From: Primula veris
Lineage: Eukaryota; Streptophyta; Magnoliopsida; Ericales; Primulaceae
Reading direction: 5' to 3'
Length of the DNA stretch: 64,000 nucleotides
Assembly: GCA_963682055.1 (NCBI GenBank)
Contig: OY821744.1
Span: 21,924,967-21,988,966, forward strand
Positions 35,538 through 48,645 of the stretch are shown here, piece after piece. Every line of letters begins with the position of its first letter. The first letter of the stretch is position 1. Position numbers and translations under genes: made by a program. The notes beneath the pieces were generated by a model. The model saw only the letters and a list, made by a program, of their open reading frames with translations, searched no databases and was not told the origin of the DNA.

Positions 35538-38500
35538 ATGTACTACTACAACCCATATGTAAGCTCAACTCTTTCTATCAGATACAAAGGTCCAGTTTGT
35601 TCTTATTCATTCAATGAGTGCTCTTTTTATAAAACAAATAATTACTTATCCTCAACACCATCACAATCTTGCTGCTGTGTTTGTTGTTATATAAGCACAA
35701 AACCTAGGTTAGTATGTGGGTCAAGACAGTCCTCTTTGATCCACTGTTCATCATCACGAACGGTTTTTACTTGTTCTCGGGACCCTTGTCGAAAATGCTC
35801 TTGTGGGTATGTCAAAGAAACGAGCTTTTGTGGAGAAAATGGGAGAGAGAGGAAGTTTAGGCGGATGGTTTCCGAGGGAAGGTCTTGTGACTTTGAAAAC
35901 GCCGAAATGATGCTCAGTTTGCTCATTGAGGATGTGGGCGAGGAGAGTTACAGTGTTTTAGAGAGGGATTCTGGCTTATTCGAGACTAAGGGTAGGTTTT
36001 TGAAGAAGAAAGATAAAAGCGCAGCTAGTTTGAGGTCAAAGTACGAAGTTTTGAAGATTGAGTCGAGGGAAAACGAGGCTAGAAGTAGACGGATGGTTTC
36101 CGAGGGAAGGTCTTGTGACTTTGAAAATGCCGAAATGATGCTCGGTTTGCTCATTGAGGAGGTGGGTGAGGAGCATTACGGTGTTTTAGAGAGAGATTTT
36201 GGCTCGTTGGAGGTAAAGGGTAGTGACCATGATTGGTTTTTGAGGAAGAAAAGTAAATGTGCGGGTAATAACGGTAGTTTGAGGTCAAAGTACGAAGCTT
36301 TTAGGATTGAGTCGAGGGAGAGGGAGGCTAAAAGTAGACGGAAAGTAGGTAGGACGGGTGAAGATGAGGAAGTTCATAGGGCTGAGAGACGTAAGGGAAG
36401 GAAATCAGGATCTAGCTGCTCGTCTTACTATACTTGTTCGTCGTTGGGTCAAGACTGTAAGAGTGACAGTGAAAGTCTTGTTGGAAATAAGACCTATGCA
36501 GAAGAATTAGGTGAAGTGCTTAGAAGGGATCCGAAAGGAAGCGGAAAGGCTGTTTATAAAGGGGAAATCAAGGAAAATTTGAACGGTGTTGGGTCATACA
36601 AGGTGGTCGAGTCTGATTGGAGAAAGAAGTCGGAGAAGAAGCTGGATGAGGTGGAGATAAGAGACGGCGGTGAAGCTGGTCATAATCGTGGTTCGAATTC
36701 ATACAAGCAATTTGATACAGCCGACAAGAAGTCAACATTTGTTAGTGAGAGCGAAGCAAGACAAAAATATAGTCGGAGAAATGACAAAGCCATTGGAGGG
36801 TACGAGTCAACAAGAAAGCAGAAACAGTTTATGCAAACATCTGAAGATGATGTGGAAGCGGTTTCTTCTTCTGCAAAACTGTTTAGTGGAAGGGACGAAA
36901 TGACGAATGTGGCTGGAAGTTATGTATTTGGGGGGGAAAACGAACATCTCAAAACAGATGACCGTGTTAGCCAAAGAGATGACTACGGATTAAGCACCGA
37001 GACATTCAACCAAGCGTTGCAAATTGAAGATATAAATGTGACAAAGATTTCAAATTTTCATTATGAAGATAAAGTGAAGAGGCAGGAAGATAGATATTTA
37101 CAAGATACCGAAAAAGGCTACTATTTGAAGAATGAAGAAGATCCAAGAAAAATGGACTCAAGAAGAAAGTCACGACATTCATCTGAAATCTCGGGTACAA
37201 AACATTAGCTTTGTTAAGCAATTTGCTACTTCAACGAAACATTAGAAGTTTTATTTTCAGAAAACCTTGTGTTTGGTTGTTGTTTAGATCATTATGATTT
37301 GGTGTTCAAATCTGACACTGCAGAAAGCGTGTTTGACGTAGTGTCGTTTTGATATGACAATTTTTTTCAAGGAATTCTACATATTCATAAAAAGTCATTT
37401 GGTTGCCTTTTAGAATAAGGAAATTCTTAACTAATTGAATCGAACTTCTTTAAAGTTTGTCCGGTTTAGATTTGTTTGATATAAAAAAGACTACCTGAAG
37501 TGAAATATTTAAAACCGTATGTTTAACTATCATTTTGCATATGTTGAAATAGATGATCGCGTTAGCCGAAGAGATGACCATAGATCAAGCACTGAGCAAT
37601 CCAACAAAGTCTCTCAAATTCAGGATTTGAATGTGAGGACTAATATCTCCCGAGGACAGTATGAGGATAAAGTGAAGATAAGAGAAGATCAATCCTCGGT
37701 GATTTCAAGTTCTGTTCTAGACACCGAAAACGAGAATCAATATTATTCAAAGGGTGAAGAGAGTTTGAGACTGATGGATTCTAGGGGGAAGTTCAGACAA
37801 GCGGTAGAAATATCTGGTATGAGTTGAACTACACCTTAGCTTTGTCCAGTTTGGTATAAAATTTGGAAACCAAGCACCTTAATTGAGGTATCAGGTGCAT
37901 TGGTGTTTTGCAAACATGAGAATATCCCCTGGTAGTAAATTAGTTTTCTTTTGCGTTTGGTTGTCCTTCAGTTATTTAACCTATCGCTTTTTACCATTTT
38001 GATTTGGTATCTAACCTTAAAATTTTCCATTATAAGCTCCTCTCCTTCCATACTAATAGGCCTTTTAGTGGGGAATGGATGAGTTTCTACATAATATCAT
38101 AGCCAAGGCTAAGCCGGTTTGTATGATGGCCACCTCCACCCAATTTGTTGATTGCACTCGTTGGGCTTATCGGAAATTGACCAACCCACGAGTGAGGGGA
38201 GTGTTGGAATTGTCGCACATCGTTTAGACATTGTTAAAGCCAAGCATTAATATAAACTCCTCTCCTTCCCTATTAATATGCCTTTTAGTGGAGAATGGAT
38301 GGGTTTCCATTCGTATTAGTAAGGAAGGAGAGGGACATATATTAATCCTTGGCTTTATCAATGACTCAACGCAATTTTCGATAAGTCCAACAAGTGCAAT
38401 CAACAAATCGGGTGGAGGTGGCCCATCATACAAACGGGCTAGCCTTTGGCTCTGATACCATATTAGAGGCCATGCACTTCCTACCATAAGACCTTATGAT

Positions 38501-41500
38501 AGAAAGGAGATGAACTCATATATAAGCATAGATTAGGATCAACAACCCATCAATGTGGGACAATATTCACCAGAAGTATAAAAATAAAAGAAAGAAAAGG
38601 ATTTCTCATTGATAATGATTGAGAAGCTATAGTCCTCTATTTATATAGTTACAATGACATAATAAGGAATCAATATCAATCTTACTGATTCTATATCAAT
38701 CAGAATTTAATCAAATAAAATCAATTTAGACCACAAAATAATCTTAAATCATATTTGTCAACAACCCCCCTCAAGATGGACACCATGTTCATCTTGCAAC
38801 TTTATCACCGCAATCTTCAACAGCCACATTCTTCAAAAAAGCCAATAAACATCATAACCAACCCAAAACGATAAGTATTAAATTCCGAGACAAAAGCTTC
38901 AACATCAATTGTGAAGCAACAAATGGAATGGCTCAACCAATTCCCAATAAAAACCCATATTTTTAAATGGGCAACAAATTGGATCAATAATTCATCGAAT
39001 AAAAAAGAAGGAAGGTTAGCGAGAATAAAATCGAACAAAACAGTCATAACGGGAGGCTAAGATAAGCTTATTTTATTATTTCGAAAGAAAGCAAAGAATT
39101 AATAAGTGAAAAGAAAAAAAGATAAATATATGGGGTATTGCAGTCCGGCGGGCGGCCATGGACGCCACCCGCCAGCGATTAGAGTCCATGCACTTCCCAC
39201 CATAAGGTCTTATGATAGAAAGGAGAGGAACTCATATATAAGCATAGATTAGGATCAATAACCCATCAATGTGGGACAATATTCAACACTCCCCCTCACT
39301 TATGGGCCGAGCTAAACAAACGCCCTAGGGCCAAGTGCCCACAAGTGTAAACAACGAGACAATGGGGGAGCCTAACAAACAAGAAACAAAGAATGACCGC
39401 TCTGATACCATATTAGAATCCATATTCCTTTACCATTAAAAGGCCTCGTAATGGTAAGGATGGATATCTCTTTATAAACCACATGCTCGATTATTATCTA
39501 GACAATGTGGGATAATTACTCTAACACTCCACCTCGCTCGTGGCCTGACATTTCAAGGGTCCTACGAGCGGACATATTAAATGGGTGGAGGTGAACCCAA
39601 CATCGCTAGGCCCGCTCTGATACCAATTGTAACGACCTAGTCCTCCGACCAGACCGCCACCATCTGCTTCTTACCACCAATATTGTCCGCTTTGGCCCAA
39701 TTTCGTCCTCGATTCTTGGGCCGCACGACTTTAAAAGCCTTGGTGATAAGGAGGATACTCCTACCTTATATACCATATAGGTACTACATATTTAGGCGAG
39801 GTGGTATAGCTCATTTCTCTTTACTACGGTATTTTCCTACGAAAATCCGGATTTTTACACTCTTCCCCCTTTAGGCACGTCCCCGTCGGGCACGCCGTCC
39901 TTCCGGGGTTGCCAATGCCCACATCGACTAGATAGCGGCTTTGATACCAGGTAGAAATCCATCCCTTCCCCACTAAAAGGCCTATTAGTAAGGAAGGAGA
40001 GATATATATTAATCCTTGACTTTATCAATGCCTCAACGATGTGGGAATATTCCAACACCTATCTATTTTCATGGACTGGTATTCAACATAACATGACAAA
40101 ATTGCAGTCGCGTCTCTCACCTATCACAGAATAAGTGCAATTGCATAACATCCGTCAAAAATAGATCTCCAAATGTGTGATATAGTGATTGCAATTTCTT
40201 GATTTATGCTGTTAAAACCCTTAATTGGATGAAAATTTGTAGGTTGTGCCAGATTGGTAAGTTGGGTACTAAAATGGTAAAAAACCAATAGTATAGGTGA
40301 TGGAGTTATCAAGTCACAAATAAATAAGATAAATAATATGAAAACATTAGAAAAAATAAAACACATGAAAAAAAATGGTCGACCCAAATTAATCTTGATT
40401 TGAGAATATTGAAGCCGAAGTGTGTCACATAAAATGAATTTATTTGTTCCTTACTAAGTCACAAGAATAGTGTCCAATTGATGAACATGATATCGAACAC
40501 TCTAATCGCTCGACCCATTAAGTTCAAATCAACAAAGTCAAAATCACAATTATTCTGTTGACCCTAGAAACTTTATTGACCCAGTCAATCATAGCAGAGG
40601 TTTTTCTTATTTAACTAGGCGACCTCATCAACGAGTTAGACCCCAAACGGGACAACATGATTGGCCACAAGAAACATTCAAGCGTCCTAGGATTTATGAT
40701 GAGAGTTTTAATGACATGCTAGGAAATTGAAAGTTGGCGCCCCAAGTTTCGATGGAACACTCGATCCTAGTGTTTTCCTCGACTGGCTCGCTAACATGAA
40801 AGACTATTTTATATGGTGTGATATGTCAGATAGCCAAATGGTTCACTTTGCCAAAATGAAAATCATAGGTGATAAGTGATATTGGCAAGGAGTCCAAATG
40901 AATTTACACCGTTTAGGTGAACCTTCCATCACCCTATGGGCAGAAATGAAGCAAAAATTAAAAGAAAAATATATTACTACTTATTATAGAAAACAACTTT
41001 TTGATCAAATGTGTAACCTTAAGGAGTATACATTGAGCGTCACTGATTATATGGGTAAATTTGAGGAGTTGTTTATGAAGTGTAGTGTTCAAGAAGAAAC
41101 GTGGGTCATTATTTCTTTTTAAACTACACTTCACAAACAACTCAAATTTACCCATATAATCAGTGACGCTCAATGTATATTGCTTAAGGTTACACATTTA
41201 ATCAAAAAATTGTTTTTTATAAAAAGTAGGAAGATATTTTTCTCCTCGTCTTTGCTTCAATTCTGCCCAAAGGGTGACGGGAGGTTCACCTAGACGGTGT
41301 AAGTGCATTTGGACCTTGCCAATACCGCTTAGCAGACCCTATGAGTTTTATTTTAGCAAAGTGAACGCTTTGGCTATCTGACATACCATTCAAGTAGTCT
41401 TTCATGTCAGTCGAGGAAAACACTAGACAAGTGTTCCATCGAAACTTGGGGCATCAATCTTTACTTTCCTAGTAATGTCATTAAAACCCTCATCATAATT

Positions 41501-44500
41501 CCTAAGACGCTCGAAAGTTCCTTGTGGCCTATCATCTTGTCCTGTTTGGGGTATAACTCGTTCATAAGGTCGCTTAGTTACATAAGGAAAAACTCTACCA
41601 TGATGGACTAAATTTTCGATTGGGTCAACAAAGTTTCTAAGGTCAACAGAATTATTCTGATTTTAATATTGTTGATTTGAACTTAATGGGTCGGGAGAGT
41701 TAGAGTGTTCGATATAGTGTTCATCTATTGGGTGCTTTTTTTGGATTTAGTTAGGAACAAATCGATTAATTGATTCATTTTAGCTGACGCGCTCTTAAAT
41801 TTGGCTTCAATATTATGAAATCTAGCTTCATTTTTTAATTTTTTATGTGTTTTTTTTTCTAATGCTTTTTTTAATATAAGAGTTGAGTTTTCGTTTACTT
41901 TGTTTCCTTTGTGTTGTACTAAACAACTTTTTTCCCGTTATTTAACTTATTTTTCTTTTTCAGTTTGGTTCCTCAAAAACCAGAACTATGCAGGAATGTT
42001 GTGGCACTTATTTCCATATAGACCAATAGATAGGCTGAGAAAATAAGTAGTGTTTTGTTGCTTCTGACATGTGAAACTTTAAAAATAACATATTAGTGAA
42101 GGTGTCTTAAAAGTTGTACGAGTCTTAAGCTTAAAGTTTGTGAAAACAAGAATGAGACCGAAAACTGAAAACTTGATAAATGATACTACTAAATATCTTA
42201 TTAAAAATAAAATAAAATAAATACTACTAAATATACAATGAAGTAAGTTTAAGTCTATCATTCCTAAGCTTGTAACGTGTGAATGGCCGATAAAACTGAA
42301 AACTTGATAAAATATATTAATGTACATACAGTAAAGTAAGTTTTAAGTTTTGAGGGCTCCCCAAAGTGAAGTTTCCCAAAATCAATCTGTTATGTGTTAA
42401 TACAGATGATCGTGTTAGCCGGAGAGGCGACTATGGATTAAGCGTCGAGCATTCCGATAAAATCTCACAGGTTCATGATACAAATGTGAAGAAAACTAAT
42501 ATTTCTCATGCACGGTATGAAGATAAAGTGAAAAGACAAGAAGATCGATCATCTGTCCTTTCAAGTTCTGTACAAGATAGTGAAAATCGATACGATTTAC
42601 AGAGAGAAGAGGATTTAAGACTCGTGAACTCAGAAAAAAAATCACAACAATCAATGAAAAAATCAGGTCTGATTTATTATAATTTTGTTTAAAACTTGTA
42701 TTGCACCCAATAACCAAAAGGTCTCTTAGGTTCTGATGGGGATTGAAACATTTGTAATATCTGTTATGGTTTTTGTGTCATCTAAACTTTTACACGAGGC
42801 TTATTTTATAGGCCAGTCAAATTTCTGTTTCCTTCTCTAAATTAGGACCTTCGTTAGTCCATTTGCTTGGATTATCAAAAAATCATTTTGTTCTGTGTTC
42901 CAATTTTCAGAATCTAAAAAAGCTATGGGAACAATAACCAAACATAGTCTTTGAAATTTAATGTTTTGCCTTTTTGCATGTCTAGGTTTCTAAGATTTGC
43001 TAATTAAAACTCATTTGGTTGAAGTCATTTATAAAATGGGATGTGGAGTATCTGAAAATCAATATTTTCTCTTTTTTCTATTGAGCTTTCATAAGTTGAT
43101 ATAAGGATTCCATCCACAGACTTACGGATACATGTTTTCTGAGATAAATCTGACAATCTATACTGAAGTTTTGGAAACCCTTTTTTAAGGGAACTTGTCT
43201 TTGAATAATTTTGCTCAAAAGGCCTATCCTGAACTGTTATTGTTTCCCTTCTTTTTGGTCTTTTGCATCAGCTCAAGCGCAATATGTCCAATCTGGTAGA
43301 CAAGTTAGTGAAAAAGTATCCAAGAAAGGATCCTTAGATATTAGCACTATGACACTCGGTGAATCTAGTGATACACAAGTTACCAGCACTTGTGAGACTT
43401 CTAACAACAGAATAGCCAGTGATGAAACATACTCATCCATGGTTGTGAAATCAACAGAGGAAAGCAAAAGAAGAAGGGAAACAAGTGACAATAAACTCCT
43501 TCGATTTGAATCCACAAAAGAGACAGGTGTCATTTCACATAAACCTTCTAGTTTGCAAGCATCTTTGATCTTGGAAACCACGCCAAATGTAGGCTCTAGT
43601 AGTAACTCACAGGAAATTGTGATAACCCCAAAATCTCGATATCCCAGTAACAAACTAACAGTTGGACAAATTCAGACTTTTGAAGATCCGTCAACCTCCT
43701 TTTATCCTGAAGATGCTCTTGGTTCAGCTCATCGATTTCAGAAATCCTCGACAAAAGTTGTGGATGAGTTCCTTGAGATGGTTACCCATGAAGCTTCATC
43801 GTCCCACCACGAAATGGAAAAAAGTACTTCCAAAGAGAAGATGCTCGTTAAAGATCATAAACATGAAGAAAAGAGCTCAAGTGAGTATGTGGATTTCGAT
43901 TTTAAATCAAAAGATCAGGAGTCCAGGAGATCATTTGGGAGTTCCGGAGTGGAGGGGCCTTCAGATGGAATATGGGATGAAGTGGCTCCATCAACTCGGG
44001 AACCTGTCGATGCTCAGACACAGATATCTGAAGGAATAGTCCCGAGTCAAAATATAGTAGTTAAAAGGACCGGAAGTTCACTATGGAACGTTTTCTCCGA
44101 CATTGTTAGGCTACCATGGTCGTCTCGGTCGAGAACATCAACTCCAAAATCTGTTGTAAAAAATTCGCCTGATCAGTCTACCAAAAGTGAAACATGGTTC
44201 TCGAGTCATGACCGAGATGAAACAAGTGACGGAAACATGAAAAGGAGAAATAAAAGCATGTCACGTGAATCTATACCTACTCCAACCCAGTATCTAGATG
44301 AAGGGGGGTACATTTCTTCGGGTTCCAAGGAAAAAATATCTCCTGGTAAAACCCCAATTGGGTCAACAACACCAAAAGGTTCCTCTTCAGTTTCTAGCGA
44401 GGAGAATTTTAAAGTGGGTGGTTCTACCATGATGGAAACATCAGTTTCTATGCCTACTTTACGTCGGAAGTCTCCCGAAGTTGATGACATGGCTGAAGTT

Positions 44501-47500
44501 GACAAGAGGCCTTTTATATCTGCGAGTGGTTCTTTGACAGGGAAGGAGCAAGTTGGCGTTTCTAGTTCGATTAATCTCAAGGGGACGGTTGGGGGAGATA
44601 TGAAGAGGAGAATGCTTCAAAGAACCAATCAAGTTATTAAGGATAGATTTGATGAATGGGAAGAGGCATTTACGCTTGAAACTGAGCAGAGAAAGATTGA
44701 TGAGGAGTTTATGAGAGAAGCACTATTAGAGGCGAAAAAGGCTGGTGATATGTGGGAGGTGCCAGTAGGGGCTGTTCTGGTACAACATGGAAAAATTATT
44801 GCTCGTGGCTACAACCTGTAAGTTTGCCTTGCTTTTCTTTGGAGTAGTTTCCAGTTGGTAAACATGATGATTATATATGATTAATGGTTTGTTTTGTTGT
44901 GTTTTTTCTTTTTGCATATTTTAGTGTGGAAGAGTTGAGGGACTCCACTGCCCATGCCGAAATGATTTGCATAAGAGAGGGTTCAAACCAACTCCGTACA
45001 TGGAGGCTCGCGGTAAGCTCATTTATTGTATGAATTGTCATATTATGTCACCTTAGGTATTGTTGAAAGGAGATGAGAACCAAAAGAGATGTTACTTTCT
45101 GAAAGTGGTGATAGTATTTTAATTAATATTTGCCTTCTTTATTTTGTAGTCCCCCTCCCATATTTTTAGCCACTATTCTTTCTAAATGGTTTTTTTGTGT
45201 TCGAAAGAAGTTAACTTAGAAGGATCAATCTACATTTAATGCACAAGGGAAAAGGTTTGAACTTTGTTATTTAAACAAAATAATTAATGTATGTCTATAA
45301 AAATCTAGACCTCCCAAGTCCCAACTAAAGATGTTGGGAGGGAGGGGGTATTGTAATGACTCCGTATTGGGGACAAAGGAGAGGGATGAGGAAAGTCAAC
45401 GAAGTTAAGTAAATACAGGGCCAAACTATGGACAATTAAGAATGCAGGGATTTTAAGTGTTATTTATACAAGTATGAGGGTCCCTTCTGTATCTCATATA
45501 AACACTCAAGGGGGAGCTCATTAGGGGAATGAAAAATGATAATTGTTATTTTTGTATATTAATTTCCTTTATTGTTTTTCAGATTCTTGCAATATAGTTT
45601 CATTTAATTAATTATATTTTTAGTGCCCGTCATCAATATATTGAGAAAATTTCAACAAAAAGAGTTTCTTTGATGGTAGTTCTTTGAATTTCGTTTGATA
45701 AATCGTTGTTCAACTGAAAATAGAACCAAGTTCATCACAAGTATTTTCCAAAATTGGCATGATTATTTACCATGGACAAGTTCTTTGTAGCTTACTTTGG
45801 TTTTTGTGCTTTAAGATTTTTATTTTATTTCTATTTAAATAGCACTTTTTGGCTTTTCCTAAAAGTTCCAACTATGGTTACTTATATGGGATGCTGATGA
45901 ATGATCTTTGAGGACTGAAATATCTATGTTCGAATAATATTCAGAAAAAACATGTTCTTTACATAAATAAGTTAATGTTATTGAGCTTGGTCTCTTTAAT
46001 TTGTCTTTCTTTTTCCAGGACACAACCCTATATGTAACCCTGGAACCATGCCCAATGTGTGCTGGAGCAATACTGCAAGCTAGGGTTGACACTGTTGTTT
46101 GGGGTGCTCCAAATAAGCTCTTAGGAGCTGATGGAAGCTGGATTAGGTATTATTATAAACCCATGACTGTTTTAATTTTTCAGTTTGCTCTTGCAACTTG
46201 TGTTCCAGTTATTCCCCTTAAAAAAACTTTTTTTTTTTACTAAAAAAAACTATATTAGACCGAACTGGGTGGTTTGTTGTATATGATGGTCTCATTGGTT
46301 AAAACAGAAAATTAAAATTGAATTATCAGGAGCATATATTACATGGCTTTCTGTGAATACATACTCCATGAAGTTAGTGAAGGGCTTGCAACTTAAGCCT
46401 TCTTTGGTCGTAGCATTTAAACAATTATCAGGAGCATATATTCACGACGAATATCAGAAGAGGATACCAAATGAAATCCAGATTTAAAGCAAAACAAAGA
46501 AAAAAATGAGCTTAAATGCTGCAAGCAAACATGGTTCAATATTGTATTTATCATGTGTTCATATCACTGAGCATATTGCTATTAAGTCTGCTAACCATTT
46601 TATATGTAGGAGTGAAGTTTTAATTCTGTTTTCTGGAGTTGTTTTAGATCCTATCAGAACTATTGCACATGTTTGTACCATCATACTCCGTATTTTAATT
46701 TTGTATCGATTTTTTATTTTCTTGGACCACTTTGCATCCCAGATTCAATCCACTCAATTGAGGGACTACATTATCATGAGATAAAATCCATAAATGGGAA
46801 TATGAACAGTGTTTGGTCTAGATTACAATATGCTAAAGGAGACATTTTTAATTTTAATAGGGTTGTAATGCTAATACTCTCTCCGGGGAAATGCTCCTTT
46901 TTGAGTTTTCTGTTCGACAAAAAATATTATAAAACGTCATACTTTTATGGTCCTACAGTTGTAATTATCGGAAATGAAGCCATAAAAAATAGTCCACTCT
47001 AAAACCTTATTTCTGATTCTTCCATTAGGTGCTATCTTGTAAGCACAAAAGTTTGTTTTCACCGTGGACGTGGAAAAATACACTAATAAGAAAACTTTGT
47101 ATATGCGTTATTTTTTATTGGAATTTGTGAAAAGGCATTTAATACAATTAGTGTGTTTCTAGGTTGCAACAAAAGTATCAAAATCGATTCTTTTACCTAG
47201 CTCTTCTACTTTTATACTACTAAAAGTAAAATAAAAGGTGCATACCAGATTAGACCTGATGTGTATCAAGTATTAACCGTGTTTATATGTATAATACTCC
47301 GTATTAGGCTTTTCTCTGGTGGTGGTGAAGGTGGAACCAGTTCGGAATCAACAGACAAGCCACCAGCACCAATCCACCCTTTCCATCCGAAGATAGTGAT
47401 AAGGCGAGGTGTACTTGGGACAGAGTGTGCTGATGTCATGCAACAGTTTTTCCAATTACGGAGACGAAAGAAGGGCAATAAACAATTACCGGATATGCCC

Positions 47501-47593
47501 CCAACCCCACCTTCTAGCCTTCCAATATCAAACCACCCGACAAAGATTCTACATAGGATGCAAGATGCCTTCCACTTCATGTTCTGTTTGTAA
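35538..47593 (+). CDS. TADA: Chloroplast tRNA-Arg adenosine deaminase (TADA)
   Basis: Seven exons: 35538-37194, 37553-37816, 42406-42666, 43272-44817, 44925-45012, 46019-46146 and 47308-47593. All junctions are GT-AG and in phase, giving 1,409 residues. The C-terminal 190 or so residues form a TadA/CDA deaminase: the PVGAVLV strand, zinc-ligand His with catalytic Glu in HAE (H1253, E1255) and PCPMC (C1283, C1286). This enzyme makes inosine at the wobble base of plastid tRNA-Arg(ACG). The protein ends with a MFCL tail. The N-terminal 100 residues are Ser/Cys-rich and fit a chloroplast transit peptide. Residues about 100-1190 are charged, low-complexity and probably disordered, and are built from internal duplications. 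Start ATG 35538 is chosen because it opens the transit-like sequence; an upstream in-frame extension has no ATG in a better context. Confidence 0.92.
35862..36340 (+). repeat. Internal tandem duplication in TADA exon 1
   Basis: Two copies with a 228-bp start-to-start distance (35862 and 36090) encode a repeated [17 protein letters not shown] block, then VGEE, a VLERD motif and a K-rich, SKYE-containing tail. The second copy has extra bases near 36220-36290. Both stay in frame. Confidence 0.9.
38030..40060 (-). mobile_element. Cluster of small LTR-element remnants in TADA intron 2
   Basis: At least four copies of a GCTCTGATACCA-type sequence, the complement of the initiator-Met-tRNA primer-binding site TGGTATCAGAGC, lie near 38449, 39400, 39613 and 39932. 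Each is followed by LTR-like DNA of about 110-120 bp, ending in AATGTGGGACAATATTCAACA-like sequence (38570, 39290) and then a pyrimidine tract (ACTCCCCCTC) that is a complement polypurine tract. Sequence at 38572-38764 resembles a further LTR beginning TGTTGACAAA on the minus strand. No coding domains are seen. Small size and short LTRs fit TRIM/SMART elements, nested and rearranged. Confidence 0.7.
40341..41867. repeat. Large inverted duplication of a gypsy gag fragment
   Basis: Left arm about 40341-41086 and right arm about 41123-41867 are diverged reverse complements, with a loop of about 36 bp. For example TGTGTAACCTTAAGGAGTAT on the left faces ATACATTGCTTAAGGTTACA-like sequence on the right. 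The whole lies in TADA intron 2. Confidence 0.85.
40733..41122 (+). pseudogene. Ty3/gypsy gag fragment (left arm of the inverted repeat)
   Basis: Broken frame matching the retrotransposon gag region: an F-D-G-T...DPSVFLDWL block, then [18 protein letters not shown] and [14 protein letters not shown]. Stops interrupt it (for example TGA near 40870). It reads forward in the left arm and in reverse in the right arm (minus 41197-40958). No protease, RT or integrase follows, so this is a gag piece captured in an inverted duplication. Confidence 0.75.
44818..47307 (+). other. TADA introns 4-6 region
   Basis: Intron 4 is 44818-44924 (107 bp), intron 5 is 45013-46018 (1,006 bp) and intron 6 is 46147-47307 (1,161 bp). 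Intron 6 holds one frame at 46506-46784 and 46673-47002 without recognised domain. I see nothing else in them. Confidence 0.6.
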
Positions 47594-47926
47594 CAATATT
47601 TTTTTTCTAAATTATTTAAGTTGCTATTGTTCTAGGAGAAGGGCGATTTGAGTTCAGTTGGGTTGATTCTCGAGCTGGTTCGTTGTATCATTGCGACACA
47701 GCATTTGCAGGTTTTTTCAAGTTGTGAGGTGAAATACTTTATACAACAAATATAAGTTTAGTTGTGAATGTGATAATTTATGAAGATATTTTGCTTTTGA
47801 TTCCATTTGATCACACTCTTTAATCAGAAATTTAGGTTCACATTTGAATTTCTTTACCCCGTCATCTTACAACTATTTGAATTGTTCTACCTTTAGTGCA
47901 ATAGTCTTAAGTTTCCTCCAGTCGTG
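47594..47926 (+). other. 3' untranslated region of TADA and spacer
   Basis: Follows the stop at 47591-47593. No coding feature is seen. It ends at the hAT-like element starting 47935. Confidence 0.5.
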
Positions 47927-47934
47927 AGTATAAT

Positions 47935-48254
47935 TAGGGCCGGGTGAAAACCCGAAAAAACCGAACCGAACCGAAAAACCGAAACTTTTTCAGTTTGGTA
48001 TCGATTTACAATAAAACCGGACCGAAAAAAATCGAAAAACCAAAAAACCGGAAAAAACCAAAAAAGACCGAAAAAACCCCGAAGAAAAACTGATGAAAAA
48101 CCGAAAATAATCGAAAGACCGAAACCGGACCGAAACAAACCCGGTTCTGTTGGGTCCAAAAAATAAAAAGACCGAAAACCGAAAAAGACTGAATCGAAAA
48201 ATCTGCTCGGTTTAGGTACCGATTTTGTCAAAAACCGGACCGAACCCGACCCTA
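47935..48254. mobile_element. Second hAT-like nonautonomous element
   Basis: 320 bp with ends TAGGGCCGGG and CCCGACCCTA. Flanks AGTATAAT (47927-47934) and AGTATAGG (48255-48262) match at six of eight positions and may be an eroded target duplication. The interior is dense in CCGAACCGAA/ CCGAAAAACC repeats in one strand, so most of it is purine-pyrimidine biased. Confidence 0.68.
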
Positions 48255-48262
48255 AGTATAGG

Positions 48263-48645
48263 TGTACATTCAATCATGACACTAATTCTTCATTATATTA
48301 TTGTTAATGGTGCATTTGGTACAAAAAATCCATTTCCTCATTGGATGATAGGTTAAAATGGAGTGCAGATACGGCGATAATTGATTATAAACCCCATCTG
48401 ATTCGAGAAAGTGATCGTTGCATGGACCCAGGGTTGGTATACAGCTTTGGTCAGAATTGCAAATGTTTCAATCAATTATGTTAGAAGAAAAGTAGCAGTC
48501 ACAACTTCACCAAACGTTTCTCAAAAAAGTTCCTTCCAAGCAACACTTTAATTATATATATTGGAAGGAAATCGCTAACATAGTGATTGCAGTAATTATA
48601 TTTTCTCATTTTCAATAAAAAAATCGTACTCCTATTGCATAAAAA
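48263..48645 (+). promoter_or_regulatory. Upstream region of the AGP gene
   Basis: No gene. A TATATATATTGG motif at about 48553-48564 lies some 80-90 bp before the start codon at 48646 and is the best TATA-box candidate. The leader near the start is A-rich (ATAAAAAATGG). Confidence 0.3.

Larger units (their letters stand above)
36958..42666 (+). repeat. Three tandem copies of one exon module in TADA
   Basis: The end of exon 1 (36958-37194), exon 2 (37553-37816) and exon 3 (42406-42666) encode related modules of about 80-88 residues. Each starts DDRVS followed by R-D-Y/H, contains a YEDKVK block, and ends in an S-rich segment before a phase-1 splice donor. All boundaries are phase 1, so one copy can be added or skipped without breaking the frame. 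Confidence 0.88.

Noticed and set aside
47266..47580. Minus-strand gene opposite TADA exon 7
   Set aside because: It is antisense to the well-supported last TADA exon.
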